In this document: positions 11,026-22,251 of the stretch, piece by piece
Layout: each line of letters starts with the position of its first letter
Numbering within the stretch: the stretch's first letter is position 1
Source: Podaxis mareebaensis
Lineage: Eukaryota > Basidiomycota > Agaricomycetes > Agaricales > Agaricaceae
NCBI GenBank assembly: GCA_018524725.1
Contig: JAEUWP010000366.1
Span: forward strand, 1-64,000
Reading direction: 5' to 3'
Length of the DNA stretch: 64,000 bases
Notes under the pieces: generated by a model
Seen by the model: only the letters and a program-made list of their open reading frames with translations
What the model was told of the DNA's origin: nothing
Database searches by the model: none
Translations under genes and position numbers: made by a program

Positions 11026-11739
11026 TTGGTCTATATATAGTATTCAAAAGATAAAATAGACATTAATAGTGAAAAAAAAACATTCAAAGCAGTATGTAAG
11101 GGCACACAATGTTTTCAGTGGTATAATAGCATGGCCAAAACATTTGAATGCATTTCTTATGCCATTGAATCCTTTTGTTCAGAATGTATTGACCTGCAAT
11201 GATATTTCAGGTAGATATTCATATTCAACATTTTTTCAGCATTCAAAGTGTAAAATCTTTCCATTTTCTGGAATAATGAGTGAGAATGTAAGATTAAAAA
11301 ACATTACCATAAAATACATGGGCATCTTAGAATTAGTAGTGCTTAAATGGTTATACATGCAGTATATCTTGCAGGAATAGGAGAGGCTCAAACCCACTCA
11401 GGCTACATATCACATCAGCCCTGGCAATCACTGATTAATTTTAGCTGACCTAAATATAATGCATTCTACAGTACCTACAGTGTCTACAGTAGATGTTTTC
11501 AAGTGAAAAGGCCCTTTGAAACCATGAATACAAGCAACACTCAATTATTTGTTTGTACATATATAGTGGGAACATGAACTTCATGACTTGGAACTGATCT
11601 TGTCTCTGTTTTCAATCAAGTGCATAGTGTTGACATGATACAGAATGAATACTTTCCAACCAGTTGCTCTGTAAGTACTCTCATAACAGTCCTAGTGCCT
11701 GCTCACTGACTCTAGATACTGCCACATCATCAACTGAAT
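11026..11739. other. AT-rich left subterminal region of the Plavaka-type element
   Basis: No supported gene. A CATTCAAAG-like motif recurs (near 11046, 11080, 11240, and inverted near 11139). Subterminal repeats of this kind often bind transposase, but that is inference. Confidence 0.4.
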
Positions 11740-12300
11740 CTTTCACTGCCTCCATCACAACACTCAATCTGCTAGGAACAACAGTAAGAAAATGATATTC
11801 TTCAATGAATGGAAGCTGAAAGCTATACAGAAGATGGTCAGAACAGCAGATATGATGCAGACAATGAACAAGAAACACAAAACTCACCTAGGACTGAGTT
11901 AGAACATAGATTGGCCAACAATCTTCATGAGGATGACAATGATGAGGATGATGTGCATATGTTGTGAAACAAAAGCCTAGATAAGAATGAGGAGGATGGA
12001 GGTGAAGAAGAGGGTGGTGACAAGGATGAAGGGTATTTAGCAGACACAGAGGTATAAGGCATAAGGTACACACTGTTCTTGGTTCCCAACTATACTCTCT
12101 CCCCAATGTACTCAAAGATGTGTTCAGTTTTTCATAGTTCCACAGATGCACCTGTGAGTGCCATCTTGCAATATTCCTTTCATGTATCAAGCTATACATT
12201 TTTTTTGCCATTCACTACTATACCCCTGACTTGCAAGTGCACCAGACTCTTCCACTGCCATGTGCTACAGGACTGAATTCACCTTTGTTGTTGTGATTAT
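11740..12300 (+). repeat. Acidic unit, copy 1 of 3
   Basis: It shares with copies 2 and 3 a block AGATGGTCAGAACAGCAGAT (about 11831), then CTCACCT, then a run of GAG/GAT/GAA codons (about 11925-12040), ending TATTTAGCAGACACAGAGGT. In one plus frame the core reads EDDNDEDD and NEEDGGEEEGGDKDEGYLADTEV, with stops. After the acidic exon-like part comes GTACACAC..., a possible donor, and a stretch similar in all copies. I recognise no domain. Confidence 0.5.
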
Positions 12301-12689
12301 TGTGCTTGTAGTGCTTGAATACATCCAAAACCACCATCACTTGGCTCTCAACACCTCTGGATTAAACAAATGTATTGCTCTCCCCCTCTTTGGCAGACTC
12401 ATCAAAAGGTCTGTCAGCTCACTCTGATTTTTCCTTGCCAGATTGCCTACCATCTGATAGATCCTGTTGTGCTCTGATACTGGGGGGGGTGGATCTGAAG
12501 GTGGAAATGTACAAGGAGGTGGAGAGTGCTATATTAACTGAGACAGGCATGGATGGGGTGTAGTTGTAGATCAGTCATGGATGCATCTTGGTAATCCTCC
12601 TTGTCAGAGCCATCAGGGCCAAAGTTGTGAAGTGCAGACACTGCTGGAAGGTAGGAGCTCGGTTGGATATCTTGCACCACTGAGGATTT

Positions 12690-13165
12690 GCAAGAGAACT
12701 GTAGCAGTGTGAAAGATGAGTGGACTATGGTTGACAAGAACATCATTCCACAAGTAAATGAGAACTGAAAGCCACATGCAAGGTGAATAGGCAGTATGAT
12801 GTGGATGATGAAGGTGAAGTAGAAGACTCACCTGGGATCCCAGAATGAGGAATGACCAAGAATCCTTGCAAGGATAGTGATGACCAAGATGCACATACAT
12901 TGCAAAATGACAGCCTAGATGAGAATGAGGAGGGTGCAAATGAAAGGGAGGATGGTGGTAATGGGGGTGGTGATGCTGAGGACAAAGAATACCTTGCAAA
13001 TATGGAAGCATAGGGTACATATGTTCCCTCATTCTCACTCCCCCAATGCACTCAAAAGTGCATCTGATTTTTCTCAGTTGAGTGCTATGGTCTGTAGTAT
13101 TCCTTCAATAGATCCAGTTATACATATTCTTCACTGTTCACTATTATCCCTGACTCACAAATGAA
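12690..13165 (+). repeat. Acidic unit, copy 2 of 3
   Basis: It contains the CTCACCTGGGATC block (12828) followed by the acidic run (about 12905-13010, SLDENEEGANEREDGGN in one frame) and the shared downstream part TTTTTCTCAGTTGAG near 13068. About 950 bp separate its core from copy 1. Confidence 0.5.
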
Positions 13166-13269
13166 GAAACCTGAATGCATGGAACAGGCTTTGAAGAAAT
13201 TTGGTGTACCTCAGTTTAATTGACCCCTTAGCAAACTTAACTTCTTTAGCACTGACCTTGGTGCAATTC

Positions 13270-13720
13270 ACAAAGTTGACTAGGAATATCACCAAGTTCC
13301 TTATCCCTTTGACATCAGAGCCATATAGAAGATGGTCAGAACAGCAGATACAATGCAGATGATGAATGAGAAGGCTCACCTGGGATCCAGAACACAGATT
13401 TGCTGAGAATCTTGTGAGGATAGCAATGATGAACAAGATATGCTTACATTATGCAATGAAAGCATAGATGGAAATGAGGAGGATGGAGAAGGAGAGGATG
13501 GTGGTAATCACAATGGTGGCAATGAGGATGAAGCATATTTGGCAGATACAGAGGTGCAAGGTGTGTATGCTCCCCCACTCTCAACCCAAGGTGCTCAAAA
13601 GCATGTCCAGTTTTTCTCAGTTGAGCATCATAGTCCACAGTGTATTATTCCTTCCACAGCCAGACTTATACATTTACTGATCCAACCATTACCCACAGCC
13701 AAACACATTCAACTACCCCT
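13270..13720 (+). repeat. Acidic unit, copy 3 of 3, longest open frame
   Basis: It opens with AGATGGTCAGAACAGCAGAT (about 13328) and CTCACCTGGGATC (13375). The plus frame 13440-13745 is open and reads SIDGNEEDGEGEDGGN, then YLADTEVQG. GTGTGTATG...TTCCACAG (about 13560-13660) after it could be an intron. The product is unknown. The minus-strand reading gives histidine/proline-rich shadow peptides and is less likely. Confidence 0.45.
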
Positions 13721-13808
13721 CCTTCCCTTGAAACTTTTGCTGTAGAACTTGAAGTACTTTTATCTAATTAAAAGACCTGTAACCCTCTAACTCTGCATCA
13801 TTCTCAAC

Positions 13809-16162
13809 TCATTCCCCCTCATCTGACTCCCAATCACTTTCTTCATCCCCTAGTGACTCCTCTTCCTTGTTATTGTCCTTATTCATCACCTGTATACCCA
13901 TAGTGTAACCATAATCAATAAGCTCCTCATGCATACCAGGGAGATCAAGTTCAGCTTCATCACTGTCATCATCACTGTCATCATTGGGGGTTGGCACACC
14001 TTCCACATAGTTATTTCCTGTTGTAGACACATGGCCAACACCACTACCTTGGAATTGCATGAACATATCTTGATCAACAAACCTAGAACAGGTCATCAAA
14101 AAACATGCATAGAACAAAGAATAGCCATATATATTAACACAAAAATATTGCCAGTCCTGGTCATTGTCTAATTGTCAGCATGCTATTGTTGGGCCCAATG
14201 CATTAGAATAACCTGATTTATAGCTGGGAATCAAGTGTGCCCCCCATATGACATTTCTCAGATCAAGGAAACTGAAGGCATCAGCATCAGTAGAAAATGC
14301 CAAGCAGGGAAGCCTTCTAGCTCCAAATCCTGCCACATATGATGTGTCCAACTCATACCAGCATACCCATAGAAATTCCATGTGTTGCAAGCCTCAGTTT
14401 GTAGATTGGTGTGTATTGTTATACACTTCAGCATGAAATATTGAGAGAACTCAAGCATAACAATACAGGTGATCACCTGGGTTCATCTGATGCACTAGAA
14501 CCATCACATTGGCATGGCTGTCAGGATTGATAATGTCTTGGGTACAGTGCATGTCATAGGTGGTATAATTAACTTTGTAAACACTTGCAATAATAAAGCT
14601 GATTGGACTGGAATGCTACCACATTTTGTTCAGCCAGAGGATAAGTCACATCAATGCTGTCATTTTGGATCCAAGAGAGCAGATGGTTCTTGAGTTTGGG
14701 CAGAAAATCCTCCAATGTATGTCAATGACAATAAATACCAGGAATAAATGAAGGCCATACCTCAAGAGCCAGATTGCCAATGTGTGTTCCTAACTAATGG
14801 GTAACATTGTAATAAGTCTTCTGTGAAGGCAAGATGTAGTGGTGTTCATGGGACAATATAGGCAAGATATCTTCAGGGTCATTGGGAGGTGGACAACTCT
14901 GCAACTGCTTTATTTTCCTGAGTATGCATTCACATTGTTGATGTTTTGCAATCTGTGCTATATAAGAGCTCTGTTTGTTAGTTTGGACATAGAAGCACTT
15001 GACACATCTATGCTCAAGCTCCCCCTGTGTGATTATCAGTGATAAAGCAATGGCTGTAAGACATCTAATGTACCACTTGCATTGAGTATCCATTAGTTGT
15101 ACTATATTGCTATATACTCTCAACATAGTCACCAAGAGTATGCAACTTGTAAGTATAAGCATTGAAAACTCTCTTGACTGAAGATGACAATTGCTGGACT
15201 GGTACTTGTCTATGACCTGTGTGATTCTAGAGAACTTCCTTTGTCTGAAAACTTGAACAGGTTTTCCTGATGAACATTCATAAAGCCTTCCCCAAAGATC
15301 TTGTTACCAGATGAAGAGAGTCAAGGGTTCCTGACACATGAAGGTGAAGTTTGGTGAGGGCATGCCAGTGGCAGAGGGAAAACAAGAGATTGAGGATTGT
15401 TTGATTATGAGGCTCAGGAAGTAAGCCTTCAAAGACAGGCAATGAACACTAACATGAAACTAAGTATCAGTCATTAGGCCAAATAATAAAAGTACAAACC
15501 TGAAGCAGATCCTTGAAGTCTCAACCTGCTAACTTCTTCATTTCAGATGCATTATTGCTGAATTTGCAAATAGTGCTGTGGCCAAAGGTTGGAGTTTGGC
15601 AATACCTATTACTGAGTTGGTGCAATATTAACTAGATGATAAACAAGAACATACCACTTGTTGAGAGCCTGAATACATGAACTACTGGCAGTGTAAAGGA
15701 TCCATACCAGATGTGCAAAGACAGCCTTCCATGTTCCAAGTTTGAATTCATGGAGGAGGTCAGGGACAAATATAGTATGGTATTCAAAGCCAAACAATAA
15801 AAGCTGCTCTGAAAATGCATTCTACTGGATAGTCAGTTTAGGAGAAGAACAAGAACATGAAACTTACCTGAGTTGGTGTTTGAGACTTGGGCTTGAGAAG
15901 CCTGTCAACTGCTATGCTATTGACAGCCAGGCCACCTTTGAAGATCATCTTACAAGCACAATTGATGTCAAACTGATGACTAGAGTTATCCATTTGTTTA
16001 TGTGCTCAACATTGGTCATCAACCATAGTACCTAGTGTGCTAATTTTATCCTTCTCAATGTAACAATGTAGACAAGGGCAGCCACCCAAGAATCATATTG
16101 TCAAGAGCAACACCCTGTAAGGTTTATGAGAATGGTGGCCCACCAGACATGGCTTGATTCAC
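13809..16162 (-). pseudogene. Plavaka-type transposase, C-terminal two thirds
   Basis: The minus strand gives, in order, a GGLAVNSIAVDRLLKPKS segment, then FGFEYHTIFVPDLLHEFKLG and WKAVFAHLVWILY. This DLLHEF.LG.WKA block is a hallmark of Plavaka transposases. NASEMKKLA, LPVFEGLLPEPHN and LFSLCHWHAL follow, then AGFGARRLPCLAF, DLRNVIWGAHLIPSY and finally FVDQDMFMQFQGSGVGH with an acidic tail ending at 13809. Three short introns restore the frame: 15867-15822 (46 nt, GTAAGT..TAG), 15654-15606 (49 nt, GTATGT..TAG) and 15499-15449 (51 nt, GTTTGT..TAG). Stops are frequent. The upstream end is the LINE A target site. The family is a fungal cut-and-paste transposase; I recall it as expanded in Agaricomycetes. 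Confidence 0.8.
16146..16162. repeat. Target-site duplication of LINE A, left copy
   Basis: gacatggcttgattcac, identical to 30003-30019. Confidence 0.95.
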
Positions 16163-16247
16163 CTTCCTTTCTCAGTAACTACCACTACCGTTTCAGTGGC
16201 ACAGTTATTTGTAGTACAAGGAATAAACAAACTCGTTCTAATTCACT

Positions 16248-18863
16248 ATGAAAGACTCTAAGGACTCTAGCGGCATCCTTGGAGGCTTCAAGAAGACCAC
16301 CAGTAGCATTTGTTCTGGCATCACTCGTCGTCGGCAGTCAAGTGCCAGTTTAGTGCCCAACCCCACCCTTCCTTGAGAGGCCTCTGTGGGCCTCTTCAAT
16401 GATTTTCAAGTCTCAGAGGACTTCCTATGGAAGCCTCCTTCTCCCTCTCCATCCATAGGGGCCAAATGCTCTTATTCCACTGACCAATCCCTTTCAAACC
16501 ACCTTGAGAAAAGTATGAAGTTCAAGGAGGATGATGACGCAGCCTCTGTATCATCCACAGAGGAAAATGATGAACAAGAAGGGTCTCAAGGCCTCTCAAC
16601 CCCCCATTCAGTCCACCTGTCTATCGTGCCAGCTTGCGAGGACATTGATTTATCCCCTGAGATTGCTCCCTCTTCTCACAGAATTCTCTCACCTGCTCAA
16701 GCAATTGCTTCATCTTATGGCTTTGTCCCCCCTACTCCCAGTGCAGCTTGGGATGAATCCCAGCCCTCAGACCCTCTCCCTGCCCTCCCAACCTTCACTC
16801 CCGTCTCCCCCCCAGCTGACACTCAGCCTCAAAGCAAGGACCCTGCATCCTGTGGAACAGATTGGTCAGCAATCCGTTCCACCCTCTGTGACACATTTGG
16901 TGACATTGATGTCACCTCAACTCATGACCCTAAAGCACTAAGCCTTCTCACAGTGCTTCTCTCATTCTCCTCTAGTTGGCTCTCATCGTGGACTAACAAT
17001 GGAGGCGACCTCTCAACCTTCGAGGGCACTTCTTCCCTCATTCATCTTTTGCAAACCATCACTCATTCTGAGCAACTCTGGAACAAACCTGTTCCTTTTA
17101 ACAACCATACTGTGCACCTTTATGACACCATTTCCACGCAATTCCCACCCACTCATACCCTGTCTCCCACCCCCACACCCATGTCAACTGGGCATCATCA
17201 AGAACACTGGGCTGAAAAGGCACCAGCAGTGTCCCCCCCTTCCCCCAAAGACACCTCTGGGTTTCTCCAGGGCTCTTCCCCTATTCCCACTTCTGATGCC
17301 TCTGGGATACTCCAGGGCTCAGATTCGCAACTCAAAAGGGACACTGCTCAAGCAATTGCCCTCTCACACCTACCACCTACAGACCCTACCAAACCAGGTG
17401 AGTCCTCAACTTCCATCATTGATACTGACATGCTCCCCCCTCCCTCTGCCCAACCCACTATCCCTGCCACTCCTGGTCCATCCAGCCAGGAAAAGGCTAA
17501 CCCTAACCTTAATACCCAGTCAACAGTCAATCATCGACAGGCACCTCACAAAACGGTAGCCGCTCCCACTCAGCGTAAGCCTATCATGGCCCCCACTTTT
17601 CCCCCTAAGGATTCCCATCCCCTTCCTCCTCATCCCTCTCCCCCTTCCTCTACTCCTCCTCCCATCAACAAGGCCACCAAACCTCAATACAGGTCTGGTG
17701 CACCTTCTCCCTCCACCCAGAGGTCATCATACTCCAAGGTGGTCTCTCAAACACCTCTTAAAGTGGATGAGCTGCAAAAATATGCAGCTCTCCAAAACCA
17801 ATTCCCTTCAATGTCACCAATCGACATCATTAACTTTCTCTGCAATGCAGGAGACATCAAATCTCCTACCCCTAAATCCTCCCCTCCTTCCCCTCGATTA
17901 TCTCAACCTAAGGCCACTCAAGGCCCATCCCACAAAAACGTCGTCATTCCCTTTAATGACACTTTCCACCACCTTATGATTACTTCATTGGACCTTGTAG
18001 TCAGATGCTGTAACAATGAACTCCACCATAAAAACCTTCCTCTTCGTGTAGAGTCAGCAAAGAAGAATGAGTGAACACTTTGGCTCAATACTAACACTGT
18101 TGCTTCAGAAGCCGAACTCAGCGCCATCAAAAAAGGCATTGCTGATTCCAACCAGTCTGCCTTTGCTTCCCCCGACATCAGGAATGCTGTCAACCCCTCA
18201 CTCCCAATGTCAAAATTGTTTATTAAACTTACCAACCTCCCATATTTCAAGGAGGACAGTACCCCCCACACTGCCAATGACATTAAACCTACCATCGATG
18301 CCTCTCCCTATGCTGACATTGTCAACCACCTTGTCAGTAAACCCTGTCTCTGCCGTGTCTCCCCTCATTTGGACTCAGCTATCCTATTCTTCAACTTGTG
18401 GGATTCTCAATCCACCTCATGAGCCAAACTCTATATCAACCACACCATTCTCTTTGAGAATAGAGTGTGTACTTTCAGAAGTGCTAGCATGTGAGTTGCC
18501 AGCCCTCTCTGCAATTGCTGCTGGAGGTGGGGACACACCACCCATAACTGCTGTGCTTGCAACCCCAGATGCACTATCTGTGGTGACCCACACCACACTA
18601 ACAATCATCGCCACGACAGGTACTGCTGTCGTGGCAAACCTGGCCCTAATCCCCGTCCCCCCACCCCCGCTAATGTCACTGAGTGCCCTCACGTGACTTC
18701 CTTCAACTGTCTGTCATGTGGCTCCAAGGATTACCACGTGAACAGTGACAAGTGCCCATTCTTCTGTCATCAATATGACAAAGAATGGATTATGAACAAG
18801 CTCAAAGAAATTAAGACTGAGAAGGTGAAAGCTGACTTCAATGCACGTGCTGTCAATGTCTAA
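16248..18863 (+). pseudogene. LINE A ORF1, zinc-knuckle RNA-binding protein
   Basis: The ATG at 16248 matches the LINE B start. The first stop TGA lies just before 16386, then the frame is open to 18074 (562 codons) with a second TGA there, and the frame changes again after 18420. The middle is rich in Pro/Ser/Thr. A conserved QKYAALQNQFPSMSP block lies near 17780. The C-terminus (18500-18863, read across frames) holds the zinc knuckles: CNCCWRWGHTTHNC (C-x2-C-x4-H-x4-C), CTICGDPHHTNNH, and a third Cys/His cluster ending CPFFCHQ. By analogy with I/Tad/R1 ORF1 it packages element RNA. The stop overlaps the ORF2 start. Confidence 0.8.
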
Positions 18864-21800
18864 GCACAAATTATCAAACATTGCTTCCTCACTATCTAGC
18901 ATCATGATTTGTTTGTTTAATGTACAAAAGAACTGGACTACTGTAGAATTCCTTTTAAATTCCCCTTTACTTAAAGATGTTCATGTATTATGTTTATAAG
19001 AACCAGCTTTCAGGTTCATTCATAACATCCCGTCCACATCAGCCTCTGAAGGAGATCCAATGGAGGGACCACCTATTCATAAAGATTGGCTATTACTTCA
19101 CAACCAATCCATTCTTAAACCTCGCATTATCACATACATATGCAACTCTCTTTGGTCTCTCAATCCAATTGTTCACCCAAACATTATTTCATCTCCTGAC
19201 TTTCAAATGTTCTCACTTTCTATTCCTAGTAAACAGTATTTCCTTAACTGTTACTTTGAAACAAACAATTCTTCATCTATAGACTATTTAGAATCATGTA
19301 TTCATTCCTTCCCAAACAACATTTGTTATGCAGGGGGCGACTTTAACATGCGGTCTCCTGAATGGGATCACAATGCACCCCACCATTCTGCACATGCTGA
19401 TCTGCTGTGTGACATCATGGATACAATCGGACTTACCAGATCTACTCCAGTCCAGTACTCCCCTACTCATTTTCCTGATGATCCCAACAAATCAGCAACT
19501 GTCATTGATCTCATTTTTGCCATATCTCCACTGGACCTTCCTGCCCCCACCCATTCCTACCAACATGATTGGAGATCTCGATCCGATCATGTTCCTCTCT
19601 TCACATATGTCCCTTTGTCATCATCTGCCACCCCAATTACTGTCAAATGCACCATACCCAGAGACTCCGAAGAAGAAGCTCTTTTCTTGTACAATTGCTC
19701 CTTACGCATCAAAGCATTTCCCCCTAATTTTGAATCTGCTGATGATGTCAATAAATATGCAACTTCCATCTTCGATATTGTCTCTGAGGAATGGAATGCG
19801 AACACAGTAGAAGTCAAAATATGTCGCTGCTTGAAACCTTGGTGGAATAACCATTGTTCTGATGCCTTATATGCCTTTAATGCTCATCGCACCAAACATA
19901 ATTGGAACAATTTCAGACGCACCACCAAGAGAGCTAAGAGAACTTTCTTTGACAAAAAGATACTGGAAATCTCGAGGGAGAAATGATGACCTTGGGACCT
20001 AATGTCATGGGTGAAAAAGCGGAACCTTCCCCCATCCCAATCCATCCTTCACAAGGGACAGCCATGTGACGAACCAGAAAGCCTATGGAAAGCACTCAAT
20101 GAGACCTACAACACGGCATCTAACAGACCTGTCAACCTTAACACAGCCAAATTCACTCCAAAACAAGAAGAGCGATCATGGCCTCCTTTCTCACCCAGGG
20201 AATTGACAGATGCCCTCTCACCCTGCACTAATTCCTCCACTCCAGGCCCAGACCATCTCACATGGGCCCACATCAAATTCCTCATGTCCAATGATGTCAT
20301 TAAATCGAACTTTACATCTTTTGCCTCTGCATGTATTCAATTTCATACATGGCTGGAATATTTCAAGACGTCTACTTCAGTTATCATTCCTAAACTGAAT
20401 AAACCTCATTATTCAACACCTAAAATGTTTCGACCTATTGTCCTCCTCAACACTCTAGGCAAACTTATCGAGAAGATGATATCTAATCATCTTCAATTTG
20501 AGTCTACTCAGTTCGACCTCATACACCCCCTTCAATTTGGGGGCATCATTCACTGCTCAACTGAGGATGCAGGAGTCTTTGTCACCCATATGGTTCGGAC
20601 CGGATGGAAAAAGAACTTGAAAACGAGCGTCCTTGCTTTTGATGTTGCTCAATTCTTTCCTTCCATTAATCATTCTCTTCTAATTGAGATTCTTAAAAGA
20701 CATGGCTTTAACTCATCTGTAGTCTCATTCTTTTCAGACTATTTAATTAATCACTTCACTAAGTACTCTTGGAACAATGCCTCTTCTCCTCCCTTCCCTA
20801 CTTCTGTAGGTGTAGGACAAGGCTCAGCTCTTTCCCCCATCTTGACTGCTCTTTATCTCTCACCATTCATCCACAAATTCTCTAATGATGCTCAGTGTAA
20901 ACTACTCTCTTTTGTAGACGATGGTCTCATTATTGTACAATCTGACTCATTTCATACAAACTGTAAATTACTTGCCTCCGTATATCTTAGTTGCAAACAA
21001 TTACTAACCTCCATGGGTCTCGCTCTTGAACACGACAAGACTGAAGCCTTCCATTTCTCCAATCGCCCTTGGGTGGAACCCAATCCTCATATCATCATTG
21101 ATCATCCCACAGATGGTCAGCTCACCTTCATTCCCAAGTGTCACCTTCAATACTTGGGCTTTTATTTTGACTGGGTGCTCTCATTCAAAGAACACATCCA
21201 CTATTATTCTACAAAGGCGCTTTCCACAGTCAAGTGTATGCGCCTCCTCAGCAATTCCATCTGAGGCTTATCCCCATTACACAAGTGCCTCCTCTACAGG
21301 TCTTGTGTCGTACCTATAGCCATATATGGTTTCCAATTATGGTTCAATCGAAACAGCCAGTACAAAGGCCTCATCAAACAACTCCAGCAAATGCAACAGT
21401 CTGCAGCCTTATGGATCACCAGTGCATTTCACACAACACCCATGGGTAGTGTTGAGGCCATTGCTGGTCTCATCCCCATCCAACTCCATCTCTTCAAACT
21501 CACTAAGCGATGCTCCCTCTGCTTCCAAACCCTCCCCCCCTCCCATCCCCTAAAAATCCTCACATGTGACATTGATCCACTTGATGCATGCTCTACCAAG
21601 ACCAGGTCCATGGCATTAGATTTCATATCTGATGCCCAGTTAGTCTCGGACCGATTTAACTGCCTCCATCCTAGCGCCAAGCCTGGTCAGCATCTCGTCG
21701 ACCACTTTGACTCCCAAATTCACTTTCATCAATGTCCCACCCCCATTGATAATAATGTCAAGGCTAGATACATTCAATCTCTCAATGTAGCTAGAGACTC

Positions 21801-22162
21801 CTCTTTTTCTTCTCCAGTATCATTAGTTGTTGCTTCTGATGGTTCTGTCCCCCTCGATCCACAGCTTTCTGCAACCTCTGCTTACATAGTTTTTGGCTCC
21901 TCTGCTTCTGATATTCTCTCTTCATCTGTTCACCCCTGTGGGGAAGTACTTTCTTCTGATTCTGAATCATATGCTATCTGACTCAGTCTCCTTTTGTCAA
22001 TCTCTCTCACTATATCTAATAGTTGTTCCTCTATCTCTCTCTTCACAGACTCTATCTCTTCTGCCAAATTTCTCTTTAATTACGGCCCCCATAGTGCTCA
22101 CAAGGACACTCTAGTGGTCATCCCTCTTCTCCGAGAGTGGTTGTCTTCATCCCCCCTCAATA
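18856..22162 (+). pseudogene. LINE A ORF2: endonuclease, reverse transcriptase, start of RNase H
   Basis: It starts in the ATGTCTAA overlap. The APE-type endonuclease region reads CYAGGDFN near 19330 and SDHVPL near 19585. The TGATGA near 19984 splits the frame. The RT (20002-21264) has FRPIVLLNTLGKLIEKM, SVLAFDVAQFFPSI (motif A), GVGQGSALSPIL (motif B) and FVDDGL (motif C, catalytic DD near 20919). After a stop at 21262 comes an RNase H: ASDGS near 21834, ESYA near 21965, and FTDSIS near 22044 supply the D-E-D residues. The gene is interrupted at 22162 by LINE B. Presence of RNase H plus APE endonuclease places it among Tad1/I/R1-type LINEs. Confidence 0.88.
22150..22162. repeat. Target-site duplication of LINE B, left copy
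   Basis: tcccccctcaata, inside LINE A ORF2; identical to 29051-29063. Confidence 0.95.
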
Positions 22163-22251
22163 CAGCCTTCCTTTCTCAGTAACTACCACTATCGTTTCAG
22201 TGGAACAGTTATTCGTAGTACAAGGAATACCAGAACTCATTCTAAATCAGT

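Noticed and set aside
12534..13051. Histidine/proline-rich minus-strand frames in the acidic repeats
   Set aside because: They are complements of GAG/GAT/GAA codons; the plus reading is shared by all three units.
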